From Sympetrum striolatum (Eukaryota; Arthropoda; Insecta; Odonata; Libellulidae): a DNA stretch of 64,000 nt. The stretch is from NCBI GenBank assembly GCA_947579665.1, contig OX388350.1, positions 32,087,393-32,151,392 on the forward strand, read 5' to 3'. The notes beneath the pieces were generated by a model. That model was not told the origin of the DNA, searched no databases, and worked only from the letters and a program-made list of their open reading frames with translations. This document shows, piece after piece, positions 34,498 to 48,800 of this stretch. Numbering within the stretch: the first letter of the stretch is position 1; each line of letters begins with the position of its first letter. The position numbers were made by a program, and so were the translations under genes.

Positions 34498-37400
34498 ACT
34501 GCCCTCTGTGTAGTAATTGCAACATTATTAAAAGAAATTACGTAACCAGATGGTCACCGGATTATCAACTCCATGTTATCTGGTAACAACTTGAGGATTG
34601 GCCCTCCATCCTGTCGCGCAGCAACACTCCCTCCTCTTCTTTGCTAATTAATTTGAGACATCTGGAACTCTATTATGCCGCACCCTCCATAAAAGTGAAA
34701 AATATCAATTCAAGTCAAATAATGGTTTCTTTGCATTTCCGCATTCCACGAGAAATGAGTCATATTTCCCGTAACCCATAGTTACGTCTTCGGACCCCTT
34801 CCTCTCGCTCTTTCACGCATTTATGCAGACGGTGGAACCTTTTGCATTCATGCTGTCTTTCTCGATTCCTCTCATCTCCTTTATGAATCCAGCTCACTTT
34901 ATAGCCGAACTGTTTCTCTATATCCCTTACATGTTTTGAACACCTTTCTTCCTCCTTGTTGTACCATCCATTGCAAACCCTCATCGTTCTATCTCTCTCA
35001 TCTTTTTTATCTCCATTATTAACCCACTTTTATGTCCGCGATTCCCTCTGGCCTTCTTTTGCTTAATTCGATCTTTCTTCTCTATCGGCAGATGTCCGTA
35101 CCTTTCATAGTTCCTGTTTATACTGTGTGTCAAAGACTGGTCTACTCTTCTACTGATAGGTCACCATTCAGGATGTTCTTATACAAAAGATACTCCTTCT
35201 TTATCGCTCTTTTTCCCCCCAACCAATTTTCTTCCCTTTCAATCGACCGTCCAGCAATTTGCCATCTTCATCACCCTCTTTTTATATGGCTAATTTTCGT
35301 TTATCCTTGGTTCAGTTCCTTTCATACGGAGTTCAAATATGCTCGATTTCCAAAGCAGTATTTGTAAGAGTGAATAAAAATTCGGAATAGAATTAGGCCT
35401 TATTTCCGTTTTTTTACAATCCGATTTTTCTAGAATTAATATTTTGTAACTCTTGTTAGTTATGGTGAAATTTATTGTATTTTGTAAGGAAGTCTCTCAT
35501 TGTGGTTCCCTTACTTCTTACGGTAATTTTAGTTTCAAGCATCTTCACTATCCGTGTTTAACATTAATGTCTTTCCATTCCAACGAAAAATCGTTTTAGT
35601 TTGTTTGAAAGACTTTTCGAACTAGAAAATATGTTGTGCTCGAGAAAGCTGCAATATTCAGTCGAAATTACAAAACAAGTTCGACGAAAAAAGGAAGGCA
35701 TAACTCAAAATATTGAAGAATCAATCGTGTTGGAGATGGTCTTATTTTTAATTTAATATTATATTCTTGGTATCCAGCAAGGATTGAAGATTGTGTTTAT
35801 TCGTTCCTAGATGTGTTTGTATTCACTTACGATAGTGTTTTATTGGTTAAATATGATTCATCATGCATTTTAATCGTCGAATCGTTGCATCGTTGAATAT
35901 TCTCAGTAGTAATAGGTTATCTAGTGTTAATAATCAGTGATCAGCGATAATTTGTTGATTACAATCGTGTGCACATGGAATGAAAATAAACGATTTTCCG
36001 GAATAGGCTTGTCATTTATAGCAATTCAGAGGGGTGGATGATAAAATATGTCATAGTTATTGTAATCTATATCATATGATTATGTTAAATAATATTAAAG
36101 ATCTATCGAACGATTTTATTTATATTAAAATTCAACCGCGCGGATACATTCTCTATGTTTTTTTCCATCTGGCAGGACCGCAAAATTCGAAACCTTTTCC
36201 ATTACCTTGTGCATATGTACCTATTATGCATTCCTTTCTTGCTTGAGAAGGTGACCAAAGAGCAGCAGTGCATATATTATTTAGCAGAATATAAATACCG
36301 TAAATTACCGTGAAAGTATGGATATAAGTAATGAGAAAGCCTTAACACGCTCTTCTCATAGGTACGTTTTCAAAATTGCTGTTATGCTGATGTAAGTCTA
36401 TTTTTGTCGTAAATGTCTCAAATCAGGATTCGCTCGTATCACTGCATTTCCTATTTGCGACATTGTCTCTCTCATCTCACTTCCTCGCACCTTCCACGAA
36501 CATATGAATTCTTTTTTTCTTTCCTAAAGGGTCGTGTCCTCTTCTTTTCACGGCGGGATGTAAGTCGGACAGCCGTCAAACTCCAGAAGCGTCTTGAAAG
36601 GCGCGAGTGACCGCGGCGTACCCTTCGCAAATAAGAAAGGCTCTCTCTATATTCTTCTCTCCCTTTGAATCTTTCCTCTATGGAATACGGTATCCCACGT
36701 TTATGCGTGTCTATACGCCTGTGATTTTAGAGGGTGTTTTCACCTTTTCCCGTCCCCGTGTGACCGGAGACCTCTCGCGCTGCATCCTGGGTCAAAACGA
36801 CTATATTATACTCGGCGAAGATGGGTAGTCGTCGGATAGAATTTTTCCCATCCGCGAGTGACGTGCCCCATCGTCTTTATGCGACTTAAGAGGGAGAAGA
36901 AATGCCTTTATTTTTTACGCCTTTGTCGGGAGGGGTCTTCCTCGGTCGCCGTGGTTGAGGCACCTTCGAAAACATTCCCGGTCAAGCACAGTTGCAGGAT
37001 CTTTTACGTGCACGGAGGTGAAGGATTTTGAATGGAGGTTCGTGCATCTTTTCGCCTGTTATGCCGGGAGGGGTGTGTTATTTTTTACGACCGATGAGCC
37101 CCGAGGCCATCTTTCCTCCTCGAGGTCTGCAGAACTCTCGTCGCCGTTGATGGAGGCGTCGTTTGGAGGCCATTATTGATGGAGTCGAAAGTCGCATTTG
37201 CTCGCTGCATCACTTCCGCCATGTCGATACTATATGCAGCTGATACCCAGCGCCAAGAAGTTGCCGGCAATAAAAAGGTTGATGTTTTTCCAGCCGTAAA
37301 AGGTGGAAGTTTTTTACTGCCCTGCGTGGAACTAAATTCATAAAATCATATTTTGTAAAAAAATTTTTTTAGAGCCTCTTCATTTGGGGGGAGTTAAGAA

Positions 37401-40400
37401 TAATTAGTCTCTTCACACGTTTTACATTTCTTTTTAAAGATTGTAAGTATTTCCATTTTGGCCAGAAGTAGGGATTTTTATCCAGAAAGTTTGGATAAGT
37501 TTAATGTCAAAAGAGGAACCACCGTGTGAATAGAAGGAATTAATTGTATGTACAAGTAGGAAGAATAACTCCACTATGGGAAAATGTTCTCAAATATTTT
37601 TCTTTAAAGGGAGAGAAAGAAACGTGGGAAGTCTAATAATAGCTCGACTCTAGAGAAAAGAGTGTAACGCAAATCTGCAAACAATGTAAATATCTCTACA
37701 TTTTATTGGAAGTAGTACGTCTAAGAACAGGGAGTACATTCAACGTGGGAAAAATATGATATTAAGCGTGTGAATCAGTTTTGTGATAAATTTATATGTA
37801 GCAATGATGATAAATCGTTCACTAGCAGGGTCTTCTTATAAAATAATTCATTTAAGATTATTGCATTATAATTATGTAATTGTTCCCGTATAATTGAGCG
37901 TATCATAAGGAAGTGTCCACTCGTGAAAATATATGTTGATCGTGTATTCTACTTGAAAGAAGAAAATTAAGTCTAGAATGCGTTGAATGTAAGTATTTGG
38001 ATATATGTTCACCTAACATTAGGTTTGATCAGAAGCTTTAATGAAGAGAATGTATTGTATTTCTAGTTTTTCACTTCGAGGCTGGTTTTTATAATGATCT
38101 AGTTCTCTGGAACCAGATTTTTGTGCTCGAGTAAATAAAAAAGTCTCCGAGAATGCCATATTTACTGCTATTGAAAGTCGTGTCCCTTTGCACTTATTCT
38201 CCATGAAGTATTAGCATAAACTTAGATTACGATTCCCTGTAATTTTCTCATCCTTGTCTACTAATTAAAGGTTAATTATACATTAAGTAGAGTAATACTG
38301 CCGTCAATGTTGCTGTTATATGTGGTACAATTTATTTATGTCTTTAACGTTGTACGCTGGGAAAACTAATTTAGCATGTCTTCCTGCTTCAACCCGAGTC
38401 TGGCTAACTTCCCACTTCATTCGAATGCGAAGGCAGATACTTTTAGGGAGTCATCTTTGTCATTAATTTTAACGTTAAACTGTTTCATATGATTATTTTT
38501 AAATCATTATTATTAGAATACTCTGATGAATTAATTCGAGCGCTTCTTCTTTTCTTCTTTTACTGTTATAATGAAGAACTCGCCTTCAAATGGCCATTTT
38601 CTTCATTTTCTTGCAGATACAATATTATTTATACCTTAAATGAAAATGACATATGAATTTTATAAAGGTGCTACCAATCTTTCTTCATTTCCTTTCTCAA
38701 GTTAAATTGCATTCCAGTTGACTATCAGAGCGTAGAAGTTCGGTTTAGAATGATGTCGAGGGAAACTTTGGAAACTCAAGCGATAAATTTCCATTATTCA
38801 AGGGCTGTTCAGCGTCTTACATCTCTAAGGATTGGCTCAAAATGAGATGCTGGATGTATCAGAGAATCAAGAAGTTTTATTGCATTCTTTTTGCAGAGAT
38901 TACTGTTTGATGAGATGCGCAAGTTTACAGACATCTACGTTTTGTGCCATTTTCGAGTTGCCATACTAATTTTGCATTAAAATGTTTAGATCCTTATTAT
39001 TTTATATGGGTGTGCTGTTTTCTTAAAATGTAAGCTGGCTAATAAGTTTTTTATTTATAGTTAATTATTGGGACTATTCATATTGTGTTATTCATGTTTT
39101 GATCCAATCGTCTATTATTTAATGGAAAAGGGTGAATACTCTGAAGATAAGTCTTGAAACTTGGACATAAATATTCTAATCTGCGAATTCTCAATTTTTG
39201 CTATTCTAAAGGAATAATTTGTACACCTTTCTGATAAATTCGATTGTTTTGTATCTAATTGAATCTTTTATCGAAAAGTATGCGAAGAAGTTCCGTCGAA
39301 AGACCTTTTCATATGCTTTATATGCATGTCTTTTTCATATTTAGTTATTGCTGAAAGTTAAAGGTACTTAGTAATTAGGCACGTATGAAGGTGTTGAAGG
39401 TACTAGCGAGACAGTCTTAAAGGTTGATGTTGCGATGTAACGAGCAAACACAGTATGAATGTTTAAGGTATTATTGTATTTCACCACGGAATAGCCGATG
39501 TGCAATTCTGCTACCGAGGCAACCAAGAGGTGATTCAACTGCCCAAGAAGATTCCTTTCGGAATCAACTTCGTTCAGAGAGATGCGACACCCCCGTAAGT
39601 CTGTCCGAAGTTATAAAATCCCAGTAAACGAAGCCAAAAAACTACCGATCTCTTTCACTTGTTATTAACAACCAACAAAGATCATCATTAAGTAGGTCTC
39701 CGATTTTGCGAGCAAAAATATAAAAATGGTAGATAATGACGCACGTATTCATCTGCAATTCAATCAGGCTTCAACGAATCCGTTTTCAATGGTGACAAAT
39801 CTCAGTCAACCGGTAATTTCTTCATCTTGGTTTCTCGTTAGTGTAGAAATAAAAGAAAGGAATGTCTCTTAGCTCATTCGTACGACGAACATTTTGAAGC
39901 AGACTACGTCAGCATTTCCGTAACCATGCACTTAAATGATTCATATTGTCCGGATCCGTCTTGGGATCACCACATCTTTTTTGTTCCGTTGCTTCTCATA
40001 TCCACCTCCTGTCGGAAACGGCTTGTGTAATGGACCGCGATGCAGATGAGATGCTAGCACGGCGATTAGAGCGCATGAAAGCAGGGATGATTGATTAACG
40101 AGAAGGATAATCTCTCTCCGAGCCAAATCTGCTCCTTCCGCCGACGATTTCCATTGGCTCTGGAAGCTGTCCACGGGCGGAAAAACTCTTTAAACGTTCT
40201 TGGTTTCGCCCCATTACGCTTCTATTTTAGCGCAAGGCGCGTCCTATTTCGTAGAAAAATTTTTCCTCGCGGTTTTGGTGAGGGACTTCATGGTCTTTTA
40301 ATGGGTATCAGGGTGACAGCTGAAGGGCCAAGTCACGGATGAACTGTTTTACGGTCGACGATCCCTCGTTTAAAAGATCCTCGTTGGGATCGGAAACGCT

Positions 40401-43400
40401 TTAACGCGTGGCTATTGTTCCGTTAAATGTTTTGCCATTTTTCACGTGAAATTGCATACTGTTCAGCGACCTGCTGGAGAACGAGATGAGGGTAAGACTA
40501 GCTGGAGATAAACGGAATGTTTTAATGGGCGATTCTACTTAATTTCTTCAACGAAATCCTCATCATCGCTGTAAAGGTCCAGTAATTTGTTTCTTAATTG
40601 TTTTTTCCATTATAAATGCATTACGGAGAAATTTTGTAGAGGTTGGTTCATATCTTGAATTATATTTTATATTTTGTCTGGTTACTATTTTATCTTGCTT
40701 ATTTCAGCTTTTGGCTATGCTTAAGTAGTTGTCTTCACCTTAGTTCACTATATTTCAAGTTGGTATTTCACAGTTTATTTTTTGTTAACTAAATATGTTG
40801 TGGTTCACATCTACATATTTACGGCAATTTTCTTACCGTAATCATTTTACTGTGAAGTATTTTATTTAAATGCAATAAAATTTCGGTAGCGGTCAAAGAG
40901 TTGCCTAAATATATTAGTTTATTTTCATTTGTTATCGTGAAAACCTAATTATGGACGGAAGTGGAGAATTAGGCGTTTATTTAGCAGATAAATTCATTTA
41001 ATCACTTTCAACTCCAGGGTGAATGTTTGATTAATTTGTTTCAGTTTAAATATATGCTGACTTCAAATACCTTTTCTTGTATTTCCTCCTGACATTCACC
41101 AGAAAGCGGGACTATGCATAATTGACGGGTAGAAGCTTAATTTATCCTCACCACGACATTCAAACTTACATAATGGAATTGAGTCAATATTTGCTGGATG
41201 ATGAATGGGAACAGTGTCGTAAACAATTAGCAGTATGAGTAAAAATGAAAATATATGCGATAAATTTGATTATACTGACCTATTATCCGTGTATGGTTTA
41301 ATATACGGAGTGTGAATTCGTATGGTAGTAGTTATCCCAGTGGGTTCGTATGAAACTGAGGTTTGTCTTAGAATTTTTAATTAGCTCTTTTTAATCCCAA
41401 GAAACATAAATAAGATTAAGACTTCATGGGAACGGATAAACGAATCAATAGGCTGACCTTGCTCCTTGCGAACGGAGGCTGATTGCATCGGTCCAAGTGG
41501 CGCGAGAACAAAATGGCATCATTAAGAGCGGGAGGTGAAAATCAAGGGAAGGATGAAACTCTCGTAAGCCGAAACAAGGAGACGCGAGAGACAGTTGTTA
41601 TTCTTTAGCTTCGGACGCTCGTTGAATGAAGCAAATGATTCCGAAGAGGCTGATCCAGGGCAAGGAAGGGTTTAGGACGAAAGGGCTTCGTTCATTTCTT
41701 TCCCTCGCTCTTTTTCAATACTCCCTCGTTACAAAAAAGACGTAATTCTCCCCGTTCGCGCCCTCGTCTCGCCCGTTTCTTTTATCTCCTTTACTTATTT
41801 GCCCTGAAATTTTCGCGCGAGACGAGATGTCACGCGATCCGCGCATCTCTGTTGCTCCTTTGTTCGTTTTCCTCCTCATCTTTGTTTAAATTTTAAGGAG
41901 TTGGGGTATCCTTTGCGTCGGGCACGAAGATTTTCTCCTTCGAACCCGTCGAGTGGGATTTTTTTCCGTGTCGTTGGAGTTTATGTTTGTCTGGCGTGAT
42001 TGCTGATGAGCTGCGAGGTGTCAGAATGGCAGCGTGAAGAGGTGCTCATCACCGATCTCGCGTGGTGCATTTCCCATTTCGCACAATGGGAGTGCACGTT
42101 TGCTCATGACGATGCACTGTGGAATGTTTTTCGAGCGTAAAAGTCGCGGATTTCGCGATCTAAATGATGCAGGTGCGGATTAAAATTTCGAGAATAAATG
42201 TGTGTTTTTCAGCGTGGAAGACATTACATCCGGAAAAGGTTTGGTTTTATGCTAGGGGTTGAGTTTTCCGACGTACCATCTTTGCGTTGGATTTTATTAT
42301 CAGAAAGCTAGAGTGCCTAACGCTGAGTAATTTATCGTTCAGAAATGTCGGGTGTGAAACGGAAATTAATTTCCGTGAATAATGGTGCGCTCTTAATTTT
42401 ACCAGTTTAATTTTAAGATTAAACTCAAACTTTTTGCATTTTTTCTACCCTCTAGACTCGGTTTTAACGTTAGAAATAGTTAATGAATATACGATTTCTG
42501 GGAGATATTTTGAGATATTTGCTGATTTTCGGACAGCTTTCGCTGACGAATATAGTATGGCATTACTTTAAAACTCTAAAATAACCACATAAGTATCGAT
42601 CAGAATGTTTTCAATGATACTATACTAATCAACTAATTTCTGTCTCTAGGATTTGTTTTCACAAATCTATACCAGATGTACTTAAAGGTGTAATGTAGTT
42701 TAGCCATCTTTAGAGGAAATAGATTCTTTTACAGCGACCATATAAATGTTTTAAATTATTTAGGAAAGAAAGTTAGATATTTATGGTACTACATATTACG
42801 TACGTCTCCTTTTTATTATAAAATAATATTATTTTTCTTTTCCTTCATCCTTTTTATATCTTTCTTATTTTATTGTTTGAAAATTGCATGGTTTCACTAG
42901 TAAATTCATTCTTTTATACAAGTGTCTCTTCTACCCTATGTGGCTTCATACCATCTCTGTTTACGAGCAGCTGGTTACATTTATTCTTCATGTGGTTATT
43001 TTATTTCATAATTAAATTAGACTTGGGACAGCCTTCACACCTCCATCCTCGAAAATAACAGTTTACCCTTCGTAACAACAATACCCTTTCCCGCTCCACC
43101 ATGATCTAAGTAGGAAAGAAGGTAATTGCGAGGGAATCTGATGGCTTGGAAATTTTATAAAAGAATCTTTTATCTTGTGGATGGTTTTTGTTCCCCCACC
43201 CCTAACTAGTAGGATATTTTTTACACAACGTGAACTCTGAGTTCTTGGAAAGATCATTGAGAAAGCTTTCAATGAGCACGACTGTGATGACAAATGTACA
43301 TCATCCTCGTAAGGTTCGGAATATGTGGACGTCTGCTCATACGTCCACTTACGGTATTTGAAAAGGATGCACCGGAGTATTTTACGTCGATGGCACGAGC

Positions 43401-44425
43401 GTCTAGGAGAACGGGATTCGAACCCTCGACTCCCTCCGCCCCACCTTTGTCAGAGAGCAGGTTTGATGACAAAGGACGACTTGCGCGGCCTTTAATTTCG
43501 CTTCTCGTTCGTTTGACAACTTTCGCACGTCGCGCAAAAAGGCTCTTTTGATTGGAATTGCAATCTTCGGTTAGGGCACGCTTTCGTTTCGCCGCCTGTG
43601 TCATTTGTCGCCATATACGGTCCATAACGCTCCGTCCTGCGACTCGCCCATCAAGGCGTTTCTTTTCGAGATGTCTGCATTTTTTTCTTTCGCAATTGAA
43701 GTTCCGAAATGCATCTCGCGAAGAGTCGACGTCGCGGGAGTCTTCCAGTTTTAGTGCAGATGCCTTTGGAGAGTTTTTATGCGGCCGCGCTGGGTGATGT
43801 TTCCACCTGATCCCCGGAGTGTTTCGAAGTTTTCCTTTTATTTCCCTTCGTCGGATTCATCGAACTGTCTCTCTGCATGGACTGCAGACGGCTTTTGCCC
43901 TCCCATTGTCTTTCTCGGACATCTGCCTCGCCTTTTATTCAGACACCTTTTGCGTCATTGTGTCCTGTCTCTAATTTCTCGTGAGCTTCTTCTTTCATGG
44001 GCACTTTAGCACCGAGACAATTTTTTATGCAGCGGAAGAAAGTTAAGTCGATCCTTTTTTCATCCGACGACGAAGATGTGTTTATTTCAGAGCTATTCAA
44101 TGCCCGAGAAAAACATATAACGGTTTTCGTAATTTTCCCTATATTTCTAGCTAAGATTATTCACAGTTGTTACGATGGATAATTTTCTTTTGAATTACAA
44201 TGGAAAAAATCTTATTTACCGCAACAAAACAGAAATACCTTTCTATGAGGTGACTTACCCTTACCACAAATTTGTTGTAAACTGAGCGGCTATATTTATC
44301 TCTTTCTCACAAAATCATAATTCTTATAATTTATATTCTTGGCCTTATTGTTTTGATGACTATGAGTTCATTTTTTGGTCATATTATTGTTGTCTTATCC
44401 CATAATTCACTGTGGTTCTTCGTGA
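34498..44425. other. 10-kb stretch without recognised genes; CpG-rich patches
   Basis: AT-rich DNA with CpG-rich patches near 36520-37270, 39930-40420, 41440-42130 and 43290-44020. Patch-internal open frames (61-118 codons) overlap on both strands and match nothing I recognise. 34760-34984 minus encodes a very basic, Lys/Arg/Glu-rich stretch, probably chance. At 43408-43424 the plus strand reads GGGATTCGAACCCTCGA, the complement of a B-box-like motif (see findings). No tRNA cloverleaf can be drawn around it. Confidence 0.35.
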
Positions 44426-45860
44426 AATTTATTTTATTTATTTATTAACAAACATCAACATACAGCACGAAGCCAATCACTGCTGATGATTAACAATAAT
44501 AATAAAGAAAAAATAGCAATAAAATCGTGAAATGTCAGCTAATTAAACATATAATAAAATAACAAATGAATATGAGCAAACAAACAAAACATCATAGAAA
44601 ATTGTATTTTTAATCGTCAAACTCGCGGAATCATATTCTGGATAAATTTCGGAGATGAGAAGAAAGGATCAAAATGAGTATTGGAGGAAAGGGAGTTAAA
44701 AATTGAAGAAATGCGAAAGAAAAGTAATCGTTTTACTATTGATAGACGAGGAGTAATCAAAGAGAAGGTATCGGATAGGGGTGTCGTTCTTGAGGGAACT
44801 AGGAAAGAGAAAAGAGAGAGTAAGAATGGGCAATCAACTTTGCTATTTATTATAAAATATAAGAAGGAAATATCGGAGAAAGTATGAGAGGCTTTGATTG
44901 GGGTGAGATTAAGGTTATTGAGAAGATGATCTTTCGGCATATTTCTATAAAACGGGACTCGAAAATAGAATATTTTTAGAAAGAAATTTAAGATGCGATT
45001 GAGAGAAGAGAGGTTTGATTCGGATTTCATGGTCCATATGGAAAAACAGTAAGTAAGAAGAGGAAGAACACAACTGGAGAAATAAGTGCGAAGAGAGACT
45101 AGATCCCTGATGTCTGTGAATCTATAGTGCATTCCCAGTCGAGACATTGCTCTTTTTTTGACGAAATTCACATGTTCCGAAAAATTTAATTTTTCATTGA
45201 TGATGACGCCAAAATATTTGCAAGATGGGGATACATCCATCGTTGATTTGGTAGTAGTTAAAGATTTTATTCTTTTTTAAAGTAATTGACATTACGCAGC
45301 ACTTTTCGGGGTTTAGTTTAAGTTTCCATGGAGAAGACCATGCTGAGACTGCGTTGATTGAGCCCTGAAGATCTGAACAATCACTGAAGGTGGTGATCTA
45401 CAAATATGGTCCCAGAACACTCCCTTGTGCAATGCCGGAGAGTACAGGAGCCCACGAAGAAGAATGATTATTTAATACTACTCTCTGCCTTCTATTTAAA
45501 AGAAAACTGTTGAGGAGAGAAAGGAAATTACCGTGAACGCCAAATCTATTTTGCAGCTTTTATAGGAGAAGAGAGTGATCAAGGGTATCGAACGCTTTGG
45601 CGAAGTCAATATAGCAAATATCTAATTGCGAATTGGTTTGGATAGTTTCAACTGCATGGTACTGAGAGGAAGAAAGATTGGTGAGGCACGAGCGTCCAAG
45701 AAGAAAACCATGTTGTACTTGAGACAGGTAAGGGGAAGTGATAAATCTGATAGTCTTTTCAAAATTATTCTCTCACAGATCATTGCAAGAATAGGGAGAA
45801 CAGATATAGGTCGATACAACTTCAATTTGCGCTATCAACTCCTAGATCGTGTTATCATCT
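44426..45860 (-). pseudogene. 5'-truncated LINE with RT, catalytic YADD block deleted
   Basis: Minus-strand order: YRPISVLPILA (RT opening, about 45828-45795), a frameshift, HGFLLGRSCLTN, DFAKAFDTLDH (45608-45577, first catalytic Asp), a stop, then SGIAQGSVLGPYL ending about 45398. The sequence then jumps directly to FSDCSDLQGSINAVSAW, so the block that should hold the YADD motif is missing. NPEKC follows, then a frameshift in an A-run, then a 207-codon open frame (45240-44617) with YFGVIINEKLNFSEHV, SRLGMHYRFTDIRDL and LLTYCFSIW. An AT-rich 3' UTR ends with an AATAAATAAATA tail near 44440. Non-LTR RT of the CR1/Jockey-like group, non-functional. Confidence 0.85.
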
Positions 45861-48800
45861 AAAATGTGGGGAATGGCTCATTAATAGTTTACGAATATTG
45901 ATTTAGATTTGTGAGCAACATTATAAAAAATGTTATTTCTGCATTATCAGAGCAAAAGAGAAGGAACGTAAACATCTATTTTCCTACCCGAATACTAACC
46001 ACGTATTGAATTTACGTCTCTCTTGCCTTTGCGTGAAGCTTTTATCACTTGTATGTTGTCTATTGTTACCAACATTTTTGCGAAACGATCAGTTAATGAA
46101 TTCTAATTTAATTAACATTGATTGATACTAATACGGAACAATGGATATTGCTGGATGATGACAAAAAATTATGAAGGAAGAGTGGAAACTATAAATTGTT
46201 TTGGGCTCAAAGAATTATTTGAAATGGAAAAGCGTTGGTAGCGTTAAGTGTGAATTGAAGATTTTGATTTTTGAGCGTATATTTATCTGAGAAATCTAAC
46301 GGGACATAAGTGGAGAAATCAAGGAAAGAGATATCTGTTATAAGAGCAGTAGAACACGATTCTCACAAATACTCCGAAGGTTGTGAAAATACCTGCGGAA
46401 ACTATCTTTTTATGAACCTTTTCTACGCCTTTTGCGGTATTGTTTTGCGTGACAAATTGAATCTAGATTATAATTGAATGAAACATTTCAGGGACTTTAC
46501 TTTTCTAAACTCAATATGCGAAGGTGTTACTTCGTGGAAGTCCATAATAATAAAATGATGGAAATAACTCGTATTTGTAGTAGGTATATTGAGCTTATCT
46601 GCAAGTACAGCAATAAAGGCTAAGTTGTACCGGAAATACCAAACGAATTTTCTGCTGCAATATATTGTATTGAGGAATCTTTGTCTGATGGCGTTGATGT
46701 GTCAAGGAATTTCTAACACTAATAATAATTAATAAACAATCTCTAGATTACAATCTTTGGAATTGTAGGAGTTATTTCCATTATTATTAACAATGTTCTA
46801 ACTTTAACTTGTTTTATTTTTGTAGTTTAAATTATAGCCAGTGGTGGTTTACAGCGATTTGATAAGAGATAAGATGTGACCATTGGAAAATTTAATCAAC
46901 GCGAATTTCGTATGGCGTTGATGAGGAACGTTTCTCTCAGTTTCCGCAATTCTCTTTCACCTCGATCTTTCCCCGTATGCATATCCAATTCTCAGCTCCT
47001 TCGCTCCCAACGTGTGACATACTATCGGAATCTCCAGAGAGCGATAAATTTTTACCTTTTCATTTTAATAACACTCGCCAACCTGCCTCCAATCCTCACA
47101 AGATCAAATTAAGCTCATTCCAGGGAAACAAAGGAACAAAAGAAGATAGAAAATGCCCTCGGTTCAGGAGGCAGAAGTGCGGCAGAGCGCAGTCTTTTGT
47201 CGTAGCGCGCCGGGGTCGCAACTCCTTTGTCTCCCATTGGCCAAGTGGGCAGGTGAGGCGCCAAGCTGCAAATGGCGTGAAGTGTCCGCGATATGTTAGG
47301 TGTGTAGATGCGGACGGGAGGGTTTTTCGAGAGTGCTAGAGAAGGCGGCAGGAAGTCCCTCTGGGTGCAAGCGGGAGAATTATTTTCTTTCATCTGGTTG
47401 ACCCCTGCATTCCTCTCTCTCTTTCCGCCGTATCAGAAAATGGGGAGGTGATCTACCGGCGGAGTCGGAATTTAAATCGAAAAGAAAAATCGCACTTCTT
47501 TTGCATTCCTCGCGAAAGAGCACGTCGCACCGAGTTGAGTGCCCCTATCCCCTCGGACGCTCGATCCGCCTTTTATTCCGTTCTCCCCGTAATGCATTTT
47601 TGTGTTAAACTCGTATTTTGGTGACGGAATGGGCACATGCTGCAGCCTCTGTTTTAGAACAGTACCTAACGTAACGTTGCTTACGTTGACGTATTTATGT
47701 TTTCGTTAAAAGGTATTGAATTAATTAATTTGATAATTTTAGTCGATTTTTCATTTCTAGAGAGAGAACGGATGAAAGACGTATTTTAGGAATATTTAGG
47801 GAATAATTGTGTTTAAATTTTTGGGAAATTAATAATATCTGTACAGAATGCTGTGACGGTTGTGATCACTGCATCGCGAGGTGCCGTTTGTAAAGTATTC
47901 AACCCGAAGGACAGTTGGTACTTCACCCCCTCCGATACTAAGAGAGGAATGTTCACTATGAAGTTCACTAGGCAGGATGAGGAGTGATGTACTTTGCCAT
48001 TGCTTTCCTCACTGACCCAGAATGTTATAAGCGGAGCATGTCCACGCAGGTGAAGCATAATAACTAAAATGCATAATGAGTGAAATATTCACTCATACCA
48101 CGGTAGCTTTAATTTCATCACAGCCATGATCAAGACTGGGACATAAGAAAATGAAAGATACATATTCTCTATCCTCTACCACATGACAAATGAAAATATT
48201 CCATTGAAAAGAGTATGGCTGCAGGAGCATGCGAGATATTAGTGACACTAATTAATTGTGGATCATGTTTTACAGTTCTTTTTGGCGAATTTGGCGAACT
48301 CATTTGGCGCTTTCATGAGAAGTGATTGCATAGGTTGAGGATTCAACCATTACTCGGGCTAAAGACTTTACTGACAGTATCTCCTACAGTGCCCTTCAGG
48401 GTCTACTTATAACTGTCATCAAAGTTGCACGAATTATTGTAAAGCTAAAGCATTTTACTTATCAATAAAAAATAAACCCAGACTAATTTACCATTAATTA
48501 CGATTTATATTCGTTTGCATGCCGTTCTTTTTGAAAATATTTGTTATGTAGCATCAAAATGAGTCGATTGAAAATAAATATCTCTTTCTCATCTTGCATT
48601 AGTTAGGGTCGACATAAAGTGCCCATGTGGTTAAGCTAAGACCTGATTACGATGCTTTAATATGAGTCTGTTTGGCAGTTTTTGAGCAATTTATCATAGT
48701 TCGCTGAATTTTCAAAATTCTTGTTGCCATTTCGATCAACCTTGGGGCCAATTTCCTGGGAAGGTAATTTAGTTTTCGGCCTTCGTAATTAAATTACTCA

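Noticed and set aside
44681..44887. Plus-strand open frame rich in Glu, Lys and Arg
   Set aside because: Antisense of the LINE RT open frame at 45240-44617.
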